Assembly (NCBI RefSeq): GCF_004283755.1
Contig: NZ_SHMH01000003.1
Span: 124,001-188,000, forward strand
Length of the DNA: 64,000 nt
Direction of reading: 5' to 3'
Source of the DNA: Pseudoxanthomonas winnipegensis
Lineage (GTDB): Bacteria > Pseudomonadota > Gammaproteobacteria > Xanthomonadales > Xanthomonadaceae
Below, piece after piece: positions 52,620 to 62,812 of the stretch. The position numbers were made by a program, and so were the translations under genes. The notes beneath the pieces are model-generated. The model was not told the origin of the DNA. It searched no databases and saw only the letters and a list, made by a program, of their open reading frames with translations. Positions within the stretch are counted from its first letter, which is position 1; the number at the start of each line of letters is the position of its first letter.

Positions 52620-52701
52620 TCGGTCTGCCAGACCCGCTGTTTGGCGACTCGGTCCAAGCGCCACCAACCGCCCCGCCAAACTGACCGTTTCCCCATGATC
52701 C

Positions 52702-52928
52702 GCCCCCTGCCTTGCGCGCAGCGCAGGGGAGGGCCGGGGAGGGGTGCTCTTCGCGGCGAACTAAAGACAAGCGAATGCCAACGGCAACAGCGAGCCCTAG
52801 CAGCAAGGGCGGCAGCAACAGCTGACAGCGACAGCAAGAGCTAACAGCAACAGCAAAAGCCGACCCCTCCCCCTCAGTCGCTAGCCGCGACTTCGAGCTC
52901 CCCTGCGCTGCGCGCAAGGGAGGGGGCA
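52702..52928. repeat. REP doublet (REPIN-like), copy 3
   Basis: The left unit (52702-52746) and the inverted right unit (about 52862-52928) have the same CTTGCGCGCAGCGCA core as the copy at 31294. The 115-base centre contains imperfect CAACAGC/AACAGCAA-type repeats and no gene. Confidence 0.7.
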
Positions 52929-52960
52929 GATCACTTGGGCTGACGCTTCCTGCGATCCCG

Positions 52961-53057
52961 AATCCCGAATCCCGAATCCCAATCCCCAATCCCCAATCCC
53001 CAATCCCCAATCCCCAATCCCCAATCCCCAATCCCCAATCCCCAATCCCCAATCCCC
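52961..53057. repeat. Heptamer array AATCCCG/AATCCCC
   Basis: Two AATCCCG units, one shortened AATCCC unit and eleven exact AATCCCC units in tandem. The minus strand reads GGGGATT repeated, with G4 runs that could form a quadruplex. Similar G-rich heptamer arrays are known to be enriched in Xanthomonas genomes. It lies 65 bases before a pspC-like gene. Confidence 0.92.
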
Positions 53058-53122
53058 AACCCGCCCTTGACCCACACACCGCTAGACTCCCCACCATCCA
53101 CCGCCGCTCGCAGAGTGCCGCC

Positions 53123-53329
53123 ATGAACACGCCCACCGCTCCCCGTCCGCTGGCCCGTTCGCTGGACGACCGCATGATCGCCGGCGTCATGGGCGGCATC
53201 GCCCGTCGCTTCGGCTGGAACGCCACGCTGGTGCGGGTGGTGTTCGTCATCGTCTCGCTGGCGTCGGCGGCCTTTCCCGGCATCCTGGTCTACCTGCTGC
53301 TGTGGCTGCTGATGCCCAACGAGGCGTGA
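53123..53329 (+). CDS. PspC-domain protein
   Basis: A 68-residue inner-membrane protein made almost only of a PspC domain: [28 protein letters not shown] and one hydrophobic segment ending [10 protein letters not shown]. PspC proteins act in phage-shock or envelope-stress responses, but short stand-alone forms are of unknown role. The stop overlaps the next gene (GTGA). Confidence 0.85.
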   Translation: MNTPTAPRPLARSLDDRMIAGVMGGIARRFGWNATLVRVVFVIVSLASAAFPGILVYLLLWLLMPNEA

Positions 53330-53805
53330 GCGATCGCGCCCGCGTGCGCGTGCGCGCGCCGCGTCCGTTGCTGCTGGCGCTGGGGGTGCTCTGGACCTCG
53401 CCCAATACCCTGATTGGCCTGCTGCTCGGCGCGGCAGGACTGCTGCGCGGCGCCCGCGTGCACCTGAGCGCGCGCGAGCACGCGCTGGTGTTCGCGCGCT
53501 GGCCCTGGGGGCCGGGCGGGGCGATCACCTTCGGCAACACCATCCTGCACACCGGGCCCGACCTGGACGTCGCCTGCCACACCTATGGCCATCGGGCAGG
53601 GCACTGCATCGACGCGCCGATCCGCCTGGGCGATCACGAACGCGCGCACGTGCTGCAGTACATGGCGCTGGGGCCGCTGTTCCTGCCGCTCTATCTGCTG
53701 TGTGGCGGGATCAGCGTGCGCAACCGCTTCGAGCGCGCCGCCGATCGCTATGCCTTGACCGGCGCGGGCTGGTGGCCGTTCGCCAGCCCGCGTTCGCTGC
53801 GATGA
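53326..53805 (+). CDS. Small membrane protein with HERAH motif
   Basis: A 159-residue protein I cannot name. The N-terminus is basic ([11 protein letters not shown]), followed by a membrane segment ([21 protein letters not shown]), a segment [12 protein letters not shown], the motif [10 protein letters not shown] (an HExxH), a second membrane segment ([13 protein letters not shown]) and [11 protein letters not shown]. The HExxH next to a membrane helix suggests a membrane metallopeptidase or a relic of one. The later FERAADR Glu could be a third ligand. The GTG start overlaps pspC, so they are coupled. Confidence 0.7.
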   Translation: MSDRARVRVRAPRPLLLALGVLWTSPNTLIGLLLGAAGLLRGARVHLSAREHALVFARWPWGPGGAITFGNTILHTGPDLDVACHTYGHRAGHCIDAPIRLGDHERAHVLQYMALGPLFLPLYLLCGGISVRNRFERAADRYALTGAGWWPFASPRSLR

Positions 53806-53812
53806 AGCGGCT

Positions 53813-54436
53813 TCAGCGCGGCAGCGCGCCGTGCAGGAACTGCTCGACCGAGGCGTCCACGTAGGCCGCCAGCTCCTCCGGATCGGAGTTGGCCATGTAG
53901 CCGCAGGCGGTGCGGATGGTCAGCTCGCCGAACAGCATCATGAAGAACTGGCCCGCCGCCTGGTAGGGCGTGGTATGCAGCACCAGCCTGCCGGCGGCGA
54001 CCTGCTGTTCGAAGTAATGACCCAGGCAGCCGCGCGTGTCGGCGATGGCGTTGTCGAAGAAGAAGTCGCGCAGCTGCGGGAAGGCGCGGCCTTCGCCGAT
54101 CACGATGCGGTTGACCAGCAGCGCATCGGGCGTGGTCAGGCTGGCGGCGATCTCACGGCCGGCCTTGCGCAGCGCCTCCTGCGGCGACAAGCCGTCCAGT
54201 TCCATCGCGCGCAGCCGGTCGGCCATGTCCTGCAGGCGGCGCTCGATGATGGCGAAGGCCAGGCCTTCCTTGTCGCCGAAGGCCCGGTACAACGTGGCCA
54301 GCGAGCCGCCGGCGCGCGCCACGATCTCGCTCAGGCGGGCCTGCTGGTAGCCCTTCTCGGCGAACACCTCGGCGGCCGCGTCGAGGAACTTCTCCACGCG
54401 CAGCTCGCCGCGGCGGCACAGTTCGACCTGGGGCAT
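53813..54436 (-). CDS. TetR/AcrR-family transcriptional regulator
   Basis: A 207-residue repressor. The N-terminal helix-turn-helix domain reads FLDAAAEVFAEKGYQQARLSEIVARAGGSLATLYRAFGDKEGL. The C-terminal domain (ADTRGCLGHYFEQQVAAGRL, YQAAGQFFMMLFGEL) resembles TetR_C of the AcrR-like group. The start is uncertain: ATG 54436 gives MPQVELCRRGELRVEKFL, and ATG 54475 would add 13 residues. Neither has a clear ribosome site. It is convergent with the membrane-protein gene, and no target gene is evident. Confidence 0.88.
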   Translation of the reverse strand: MPQVELCRRGELRVEKFLDAAAEVFAEKGYQQARLSEIVARAGGSLATLYRAFGDKEGLAFAIIERRLQDMADRLRAMELDGLSPQEALRKAGREIAASLTTPDALLVNRIVIGEGRAFPQLRDFFFDNAIADTRGCLGHYFEQQVAAGRLVLHTTPYQAAGQFFMMLFGELTIRTACGYMANSDPEELAAYVDASVEQFLHGALPR

Positions 54437-54586
54437 CGGCCGCACACCCGGAAGGCGCGGTCTGGAAGCGAGCATGGGCATGGGGGATCGGAGCTGGCCT
54501 GTTTCCGCCAATCTAGCAAGGAATATCGCCAAACGAGTGATGCACCGCGGGAGAGCGCGATGCGCGCAACGCCGCGCGCCGCAGGC

Positions 54587-54615
54587 TTACCGGCACCGCC
54601 CCGGGCCGCTATACT
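54587..54615 (+). promoter_or_regulatory. Putative promoter of tRNA-Leu(CAA)
   Basis: TTACCG (54587-54592) and TATACT (54610-54615), 17-base spacer, eleven bases before the tRNA. Confidence 0.6.
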
Positions 54616-54625
54616 GCGCGACCGC

Positions 54626-54711
54626 GCCGAAGTGGCGGAATGGTAGACGCAGCGGACTCAAAATCCGCCGCCCTTAAAAGCGTGTGGGTTCGAGTCCCAC
54701 CTTCGGCACCA
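54626..54711 (+). tRNA. tRNA-Leu (CAA)
   Basis: An 86-base class II tRNA. Acceptor GCCGAAG/CTTCGGC, anticodon stem GCGGA/TCCGC with loop CTCAAAA (anticodon CAA, codon UUG), a long variable arm and CCA encoded. Its 3' part is the left end of an integrated element. Confidence 0.97.
54653..54708 (+). repeat. attL, 56-bp direct repeat in tRNA-Leu
   Basis: The 3' part of the tRNA from the anticodon stem to the discriminator base is repeated perfectly at 58307-58362. Tyrosine integrases commonly use tRNA 3' ends, and an integrase gene lies just inside. Confidence 0.95.
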
Positions 54712-54782
54712 ACAGTGACAAGGGTTTCGCGGGATCTGGCGCCGACCGGTCATTTCCGCAATCCCAGCCCGTGTTCCGCAAT

Positions 54783-55808
54783 TCAGCGAGTCGGGGTCAC
54801 CTTGGACCCCCTGCGCTTGCGCACGTAGGTCTCGGTCATCACGACCGATGAGTGCCCCAGCTGCTCCTGCGCCTTCCGGATATCGCCGGCCGACTCGGTC
54901 TTGTCCGTGCCCGCCTTGGCGCGCAAATCCCGGAACTGAATTCCCTCGACCTTTGCCAGCGCGCAGGCCTTTGCCCAGCGCCTGGACATCGCGTTGACGC
55001 CCACGGTCCGCCCCTTCTCGTTCACGATGAGGCGGGTGCTGTAGACCGTGAAGGCCTTCTTCCGCGCCCTGATCCTCTCCAGGAGCGCCTCCAGGCTTCC
55101 CGACAGCTCCACCCGCAGCTTATTGCCGGTCTTGCGCTGCATGAAGTGGATCGCCCCGTCTCGGATGTCGGTTTCTGATACCCCGAGCACGTCAGCCGGC
55201 CGCTGACCGGTCAGGTAGGCCAGGTCCATCGCGTCGCGCAGGCAGTCGTCGGCCGCCGCCCAGATGGCTTCGTATTGGCTGTCCTCGATGTAGGCGTCCC
55301 GACCGGTCTCCCGGAACCCCTTGATGCCCGCGCACGGATTGGGCAGCGCGGTGTAGCCGCGGTCGCGCGCGAAATTCCAGATGTGCGACAGCAGGGCCTT
55401 CTCGCGGTTGGCGCGGACGAATGCCTTACCGCCGGCGGTGCGCCAGGTGAGGTAGCCGCGCACGTTCACAGGCTGGATCGCATCCAGTGGGGCGGGCGGG
55501 TCGTTGAAGTACTCCTTGAGCTTCAGCACCTCCTTGCGGTTGTCCTCGAACGTGCGCGCGGCCTTCGTGGGGGCTACCGAGCTCATGTATTGGTCGCAGA
55601 CCCAGGAGAACATGATCTGCGCGGACGCCGGCGATCGTGCGTCCCGCTGGAGCACAGCCCACTTCTGGATGGCTAGGCCGTAATCGGAGCCGAGCGGCTC
55701 TTCTCGCCGCGGCGTGCCGCCGTGGTCGTAGAAGTAGTAGATCTTCTTCCCGCGCAGCCGGGCCCTGAAGTGCGGGATCGCGCCGGGTTTGGAGGGCTTG
55801 CGTCCCAT
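54783..55808 (-). CDS. int: Phage-type tyrosine recombinase (integrase)
   Basis: A 341-residue integrase that would recombine the att sites. Core catalytic residues are visible: Arg in LTGQRPADVL, Lys in RKTGNKLRVEL, Arg in FRDLRAKAGTD (box II), and the nucleophilic Tyr in HSSVVMTETYVRKR. Box II begins with Arg where many family members have His. The N-terminal arm- and core-binding region (WVCDQYMSSVAPTKAARTFEDNRKEV) is intact. I chose the ATG at 55808 (MGRKPSKPGAIPHF), which overlaps the stop of the preceding small gene; the frame stays open upstream by chance. Confidence 0.92.
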   Translation of the reverse strand: MGRKPSKPGAIPHFRARLRGKKIYYFYDHGGTPRREEPLGSDYGLAIQKWAVLQRDARSPASAQIMFSWVCDQYMSSVAPTKAARTFEDNRKEVLKLKEYFNDPPAPLDAIQPVNVRGYLTWRTAGGKAFVRANREKALLSHIWNFARDRGYTALPNPCAGIKGFRETGRDAYIEDSQYEAIWAAADDCLRDAMDLAYLTGQRPADVLGVSETDIRDGAIHFMQRKTGNKLRVELSGSLEALLERIRARKKAFTVYSTRLIVNEKGRTVGVNAMSRRWAKACALAKVEGIQFRDLRAKAGTDKTESAGDIRKAQEQLGHSSVVMTETYVRKRRGSKVTPTR

Positions 55809-56123
55809 CAGGCGGCCTTGTTGGACTTCCAGGTGCCAGGAGCGACCGCCTCGGGCGCCGGCGTTCCCTCGATGGTGGCGCGGGTGACGACGGGCCGGCC
55901 GTGCAGGTCGATGTAGTGGCGGATGCCGTTCTTCAGCAGGCGCGTGGCCGCGCCGGATCGCCCGAGAGCGCTCCTGCACCTGGCCGACGATCTCGTTCCC
56001 CTCGCGGCCCAGGCGCTGCGCAGCGCGGATCTCTCGCAGCGCCTGGGCGTCACTGAAACCTGCGGAGCGCGCCGCCGCACGGGCGCTCTGGAAAGGACGC
56101 AGGGTGAGGATCTGGGCGCTCAT
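55808..56123 (-). pseudogene. DUF4224-like small gene, probably frameshifted
   Basis: The 3' part reads LLKNGIRHYIDLHGRPVVTRATIEG and ends WKSNKAA with TGA overlapping the integrase ATG, the usual arrangement of DUF4224 genes before phage integrases. No good start exists in that frame. A convincing start (ATG 56123, MSAQILTLRPFQSARAAAR) lies in another frame, and the two could join near 55965 by a one-base shift around SRA/RSG. It may instead be two overlapping genes. Confidence 0.4.
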
Positions 56124-56449
56124 GGCGCACCGCCTACACGGGCCAGGGCGGCATAGAGCCGGCGCACCGTTTCCTGCTCGGTCGGACCCGCTTTGGACTG
56201 GAGAATGGCAGCAGCATCCCGAGAGGCGGCAACCAGGACCTGCAGGTCGGCGCAAGCGTCGGCAACAGCCAAAGCGCGCTCATCGTCCCCCCGGCATTCG
56301 CTGCTCCGGTATCCGTCACCCTCGGCCGCAGTGGCCGGGGGTGAGCGACAGAGCGCATTGACCGCAGCTGCGCGTGGCCACGGAATCGTTCGCGATAGGA
56401 ATGGCCGGCGCACGCTGATGGGGCAAGCGGCGGGACTCACGGACGGCAA
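56120..56449 (-). CDS. Small phage-type protein of unknown function
   Basis: Up to 109 residues. The reliable part is the C-terminal 55 residues, helical and Ala-rich (LAVADACADLQVLVAASRDAAAILQSKAG, ETVRRLYAALARV). The start is unclear because the N-terminal half is low-complexity. The stop overlaps the next reading frame (ATGA), which suggests a reverse operon leading to the integrase. Confidence 0.4.
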   Translation of the reverse strand: MPSVSPAACPISVRRPFLSRTIPWPRAAAVNALCRSPPATAAEGDGYRSSECRGDDERALAVADACADLQVLVAASRDAAAILQSKAGPTEQETVRRLYAALARVGGAP

Positions 56450-56735
56450 GGGAAATGTGCTGCCTGTGCCGGTATGGGCCGCCGAGCATGTGCGCGGAGC
56501 CGAGACGCGCTCGTCGGGCGGCGAGATCTACGTTCCGCAGGACGCCCAGCGCGTTGAGCGCGCCGTGCTGGACCTCCAAAAGGTCTTTCCAGCCTTGGGA
56601 ATGGCGGTCCGGCTTCACTACTGTGCCGCTGGCCATCCTGCCGATAAGGCCGAACGCATGATGATCGGGCGGGGCAAGTTCCGCGAGATGGTGGCCGAGG
56701 GAAGGGGGTGGGTGCGCTGCAGGCTCGGTGCTTGA
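56418..56735 (+). CDS. Putative phage late regulator (ArpU/antitermination-like)
   Basis: A 105-residue protein with a helical core (QRVERAVLDLQKVFPALGMAVRLHYCAAGHPADKAERM then GRGKFREMVAEGRGWVRCRL) that resembles small phage sigma-like or antitermination regulators found before lysis genes. The ATG at 56418 is uncertain, as the frame is open further upstream. It is followed by a terminator and then the lysis genes, as expected for such regulators. Assignment is by context and general shape only. Confidence 0.4.
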   Translation: MGQAAGLTDGKGNVLPVPVWAAEHVRGAETRSSGGEIYVPQDAQRVERAVLDLQKVFPALGMAVRLHYCAAGHPADKAERMMIGRGKFREMVAEGRGWVRCRLGA

Positions 56736-56786
56736 CGTGTCCGACACGAAGTCCTAAATTGCGCGCATCGTCCAAGACTCCCCCTG

Positions 56787-56811
56787 AAACCCGGCCAGCA
56801 GCCGGGTTTTT
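56787..56811 (+). terminator. Intrinsic terminator
   Basis: Stem AAACCCGGC/GCCGGGTTT with loop CAGCA and a T5 run. It follows the putative regulator gene by about 50 bases and could be a target of phage antitermination. Confidence 0.85.
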
Positions 56812-57343
56812 CGCGTCTGGGGGACGCAAATGCCGACCGTCGCCGCCGTGCAGGACCCCGCCGAGAAGCGGGGTGTGCGCGCCGGGAACCGCGCACGGGT
56901 CCGCTTAGGCGGGTTACCCGATCCGGCGGCGCCGGCCGGTGCCTTCTCGGCCCACCGTCAGTGAGCCATCCCAGCTGTCCCGCTCTCTCCGGGCGGCTGG
57001 GAACTATCCACGCCCGCATCGCACACCGGACCAAGCAGCCCAGCCTGCCGGATCGCTGATCGGGCACCCATCGGAGCGCCGCCGTGCCGATCAGAGCCCG
57101 CAACCTGCTGAGGCCGGATGCGGCCTGCGCGTCGGCTGATGTGCTGACGCCGGTCGAGCGGCATGTCGCGCGCGCGCAGCGCCGGTCGCCGCGGCAGGTC
57201 GCACCGACGCCCGCCGTCGGCATGCCGCGCGCCTCCCGCCTGCGCTGGGGAGACGTCCCCGCCCTCCGGCAGGTGCTGCTGGCGCTGCTGTAACCCAATT
57301 CGGCCCGCCGTGAGGCGCCCCGTGCATTTTCGAGGAAGCCCTG
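56812..57343. other. Element spacer without a clear gene
   Basis: About 530 bases between the terminator and the endolysin. Two short plus-strand frames exist (56830-56964 and GTG 57084-57293, ending ALRQVLLALL), but neither has a recognisable family, and both may be remnants of deleted phage genes. Confidence 0.4.
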
Positions 57344-57865
57344 GTGAGCATCGAGACAGTCGCGGCCGCCATGGGCGCCGGCAAGTACGCCAAGCCGCTG
57401 GAGGACGCCTGCATCCGGTTCGGGATCACCACGCCGCTGCAGCACGCCCACTTCCTGGCCCAGGTGGCCCACGAGTCGGACGGCTTCGCGACGGCGACCG
57501 AGTACGCGAGCGGCCGCGCCTACGAGGGCAGGGCCGATCTGGGCAACACCAAGCCCGGCGACGGGGTCCGGTTCAAGGGCAGGGGGCTGATCCAGCTCAC
57601 CGGCCGCGCGAACTACCAGGCCTACTCGCTGGACCTCTACGGGGACGACCGCTGCGTCCAGAACCCGGCGATGGTCGCCCAGCTGCCGGACGCCGCGCTC
57701 GCCGCGGGCTGGTTCTGGAAGACCCACCGGCTCAACGAGCTGGCGGACCAGGACAGCGTCGTGAAGGTCACCCGGCGGATCAACGGGGGCACGAACGGTC
57801 TCGACGATCGGACCAAGCGCCTGGCGCAGGCGAAGAAGCTGATTGCGGCCCTGGGGGATCGATGA
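57344..57865 (+). CDS. Phage endolysin, glycoside hydrolase family 19
   Basis: A 173-residue GH19 enzyme that would cut peptidoglycan for lysis. The catalytic Glu lies in [18 protein letters not shown], with a second conserved stretch [32 protein letters not shown] and the family end [15 protein letters not shown]. It appears complete. The start is GTG 57344 after GAGGAAG. It overlaps the next gene by four bases (ATGA), a typical endolysin/holin pair. Confidence 0.9.
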   Translation: MSIETVAAAMGAGKYAKPLEDACIRFGITTPLQHAHFLAQVAHESDGFATATEYASGRAYEGRADLGNTKPGDGVRFKGRGLIQLTGRANYQAYSLDLYGDDRCVQNPAMVAQLPDAALAAGWFWKTHRLNELADQDSVVKVTRRINGGTNGLDDRTKRLAQAKKLIAALGDR

Positions 57866-58248
57866 GCATTGGAAATGCGGCCTGGAAACTGCTGGCAGCA
57901 GCGACCGTTAGCGCGACGGCGACGGCAGTGGACGGCCCGGAGATCGTCACCGCGCCGCAGGCGCTCGAGTACCTGAGCATCAGCCACATGGCGGAGAACT
58001 TCGGGTTCTCGCTGCCGGTGCTCCTCATGGTCGTCGCCGGCGCGCTGGTCGGCGCCTGGAACAGCTACCACGACAAGCGCAGCAATCTGGCGATCACGTT
58101 CGCCGCTGGCCAGCTCGGCCCGGACGTTGGACACGAACCCAGCCTGCTGGGAGGTCAGCCCGACGATGCCGCCGGAGCGCCGGCCGGTCTCGGCGGTGCG
58201 CCCGACGATGTCCAGCGCGGTCTGGCGCGGGTTTCAGGGCGCCAGTAG
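57862..58248 (+). pseudogene. Truncated holin-like gene
   Basis: The first 83 residues look like a small phage holin: a segment [18 protein letters not shown], then [36 protein letters not shown] with one or two membrane helices. The normal C-terminal helix is lost. From about base 58110 the sequence instead reads well on the opposite strand ([32 protein letters not shown]), which looks like part of a phage structural gene. A deletion or inversion junction is therefore likely, and the 128-residue frame is chimeric. Confidence 0.55.
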
Positions 58249-58306
58249 TGGCCGGATTGCGGAACACCGATCGCGCCGAAACCCTTGCTGCGCAAGGACT
58301 CCGGCT

Positions 58307-58362
58307 CGGACTCAAAATCCGCCGCCCTTAAAAGCGTGTGGGTTCGAGTCCCACCTTCGGCA
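58307..58362 (+). repeat. attR, 56-bp direct repeat
   Basis: Perfect copy of the tRNA-Leu 3' part. Unlike attL it is followed by TGATGG and not by CCA. Confidence 0.95.
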
Positions 58363-58374
58363 TGATGGGAAGGC

Positions 58375-58397
58375 AAAGGCCGGCATTGCCGGCCTTT
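58375..58397. terminator. Hairpin after attR
   Basis: Perfect 10-bp stem AAAGGCCGGC/GCCGGCCTTT with loop ATT, thirteen bases after attR. It is probably the original terminator of tRNA-Leu, now displaced by the element. It may also serve the lacI-side transcript. Confidence 0.75.
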
Positions 58398-58613
58398 GTG
58401 CCGTCTGGGGAATGACAAGCCCGCCAGATTGATGCGGCGCAGAATGCCAAGGCGGGGTCGGGCTTCGTATGGTGACAGCGCTGTCACCGGACGGGGTCGT
58501 GGGTGGTGGCGCTTCCTTGCCTTGCTGCCCGCCTTGTCTCCCTTATGCGCCTGCCTGACCTGCGTTTCGTCCATGTACTGCGGGGCCGCCCTGGCGCGGC
58601 GCGCATGCGTGCG

Positions 58614-59621
58614 TCAGGTCGAGGGGGCCGCGGTCGATTCGCGCAGCTGCAGGGCGTAGGGCATCTGCACCATCGCGCCGCTGTCGGGCGTGTGGATGGT
58701 CTTGATCAGTTCGAGTGTCGCGGTGCGGCCCATGTCGCGCGTGGGCTGCCGCACGGTGGTGAGCGAGGGGAAGATGTGGCGCGAGATCGGCGTGTCGTCG
58801 AAGCCGCAGACCGAGAGCTGCTGCGGAATGCGCAGGCCGCGCTCGCCGGCTACGCGGATCACGCCGGCGGCCATGTCGTCGTTGCCGGCGAAGATGGCGG
58901 TGGGCGGCTCGGGCAGGTCGAGCAGCTGGTTGGCCGCGGCCACGCCCGATTCGAAGGTGAACTCGCCCTTGGCCACCAGCGCCGGGTCGTAGGCGATGCC
59001 GGCCTCGCGCAGGGTCTCGCGGTAGCCGGCGTGTCGCCACTCGGCCGCGCCGTGGGTCGGCGGCCCCTTGATGTGGCCGATGCGGCGATGGCCGAGCGCG
59101 AGCAGGTGGTGCATCAGCTCGCACACCGCGGCGTGTTCGTCCACGGTCACGCCGATGCGGCCACGATGCGTGCGTGGGGCGATGCTGGCGAAGGGCAGGG
59201 CCGCATCGTCCAGGAAGCCGAGCAGCTCCATGTCGTCGGTCAGCGGCGGGGTGAGCACGAAACCGTCGACGCCGTGCTGGTTGGCCAGTTCGCGCAGTTC
59301 GGCGATCGCGCGGCCCTCGCCATAGGTCACCGGCGCCAGCACCAGGGTGTAGTGCCGCTCGCGGCAGGCCTCGAGCACGCCGCCCTGGATCTGCATCAGG
59401 TAGTTGCGCGAGGGGTTGTCGTAGGCCAGCGCGACCACGAAGGTGCGCCGGCTGGCCAGGCTGCGCGCGGAGAGGTTGGGCTTGTAGTGCAGCCGATCGA
59501 CCACTTCCTGCACCCGGCGGCGGGTCTGTTCGCTCACGCGCGGCTCCTGGTTGAGCACGCGCGAGACCGTCTTCATCGATACGCCGGCCGCCTCGGCCAC
59601 GTCCTCCAGTCTCACCCGCAT
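58614..59621 (-). CDS. LacI-family transcriptional repressor
   Basis: A 335-residue sugar-responsive repressor. The N-terminal helix-turn-helix is LEDVAEAAGVSMKTVSRVLNQEPRVSEQTR with the hinge YKPNLSARSLASRR. The C-terminal periplasmic-binding-like domain contains LGHRRIGHIKGP, AIFAGNDDMAAGVIR and VCGFDDTPISRHIFPSLTTV. The ATG at 59621 (MRVRLEDVAEAAG) is the family start. It is divergent from the GH3 gene, which it probably controls. The candidate ligand is a beta-glucoside or its breakdown product. Confidence 0.93.
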   Translation of the reverse strand: MRVRLEDVAEAAGVSMKTVSRVLNQEPRVSEQTRRRVQEVVDRLHYKPNLSARSLASRRTFVVALAYDNPSRNYLMQIQGGVLEACRERHYTLVLAPVTYGEGRAIAELRELANQHGVDGFVLTPPLTDDMELLGFLDDAALPFASIAPRTHRGRIGVTVDEHAAVCELMHHLLALGHRRIGHIKGPPTHGAAEWRHAGYRETLREAGIAYDPALVAKGEFTFESGVAAANQLLDLPEPPTAIFAGNDDMAAGVIRVAGERGLRIPQQLSVCGFDDTPISRHIFPSLTTVRQPTRDMGRTATLELIKTIHTPDSGAMVQMPYALQLRESTAAPST

Positions 59622-59677
59622 CGTCTGCCATCCCCTGTCGCCGTCGCCGCATCTTGCCAAAACGCGCGGCCGACGCC

Positions 59678-59693
59678 TGCTGCGACCGCAGCA
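59678..59693. promoter_or_regulatory. Candidate LacI operator palindrome
   Basis: TGCTGCG-AC-CGCAGCA is a perfect 7-bp inverted repeat with a 2-base centre in the 110-base gap between the divergent repressor and GH3 genes. LacI-type operators usually have a central CG, so the match to the class is only partial. Confidence 0.4.
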
Positions 59694-59731
59694 CGCCCGG
59701 CACGTGCATCCCTTTCCCAGGAGTCCTCTGC

Positions 59732-62293
<2,562 letters not shown>

Positions 62294-62812
62294 GGGCGGG
62301 CGGGCCCTGCCTCGGTCAAGAGGACAGCGCCCCGCCTTGACACCTTGGGCGGACACGAGGCCGGCGGTGGTGACATCGCCGGCCTCGCTTTTGTGCATCT
62401 GACGCGCTCGGCCTGGTTGCTTGGATGGATATGGCGCGTTGGTCGCTTTGAGCGCGGTCGAGGCGTCGGCAGACTGCGGCAGAGAACGTCCTCCGTGCCC
62501 TCAGTGGACTTCAAGAGGAGAGGGTTAATAAGGGGAACGGTCGGTGTCGAATGGGGCAGATGCCGTCATCCAGGACAAATGAAACCATGTCGATTGCATG
62601 ACGCGACTTGGCGGACAAATTCCTGAAAAACACTGTCAAATGTAGCTAAAACAGGCACAAAAAAAAGATGACCGATTTGTAATTTTTTGTGAGTTTCTCG
62701 TTACTCTCGCGTTGCGGCGGTTGCTCCAAGACCCACGCAATCCCGGCTGGGGAGCAGTACGAAAGACAGCCGGATGGCCTTGCTCCTACCTGTCAACCAG
62801 AGAGATCTTTCG
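62294..62812. other. Intergenic region upstream of the TonB-dependent receptor
   Basis: 519 bases without a supported gene. The stretch 62620-62700 is unusually AT-rich (A7 run and TAATTTTTTG) for this genome and probably holds the receptor promoter; no clear -35/-10 pair can be fixed. The 59678 palindrome is not repeated here. Confidence 0.5.

Larger units (their letters stand above)
54653..58362. mobile_element. Degraded integrative element (prophage remnant) in tRNA-Leu(CAA)
   Basis: About 3.65 kb between the two 56-bp att repeats. It holds an integrase next to attL, excision/control-type small genes, a possible phage regulator, a terminator, a GH19 endolysin and a truncated holin-like gene. 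Capsid, packaging and tail genes are missing, so it is a remnant or a small satellite rather than a full prophage. Confidence 0.9.

Noticed and set aside
52961-53057. CRISPR array
   Set aside because: Units are 7 bases in direct tandem without spacers and there are no cas genes.
54783-56255. 490-residue integrase with a long N-terminal extension
   Set aside because: The extension is low-complexity and overlaps small phage genes; the family start MGRKPSKPG at 55808 overlaps the preceding stop as usual.
62345-62626. 93-codon plus-strand frame before the TonB-dependent receptor
   Set aside because: No ribosome site or family; composition changes along the frame and it covers likely promoter DNA.
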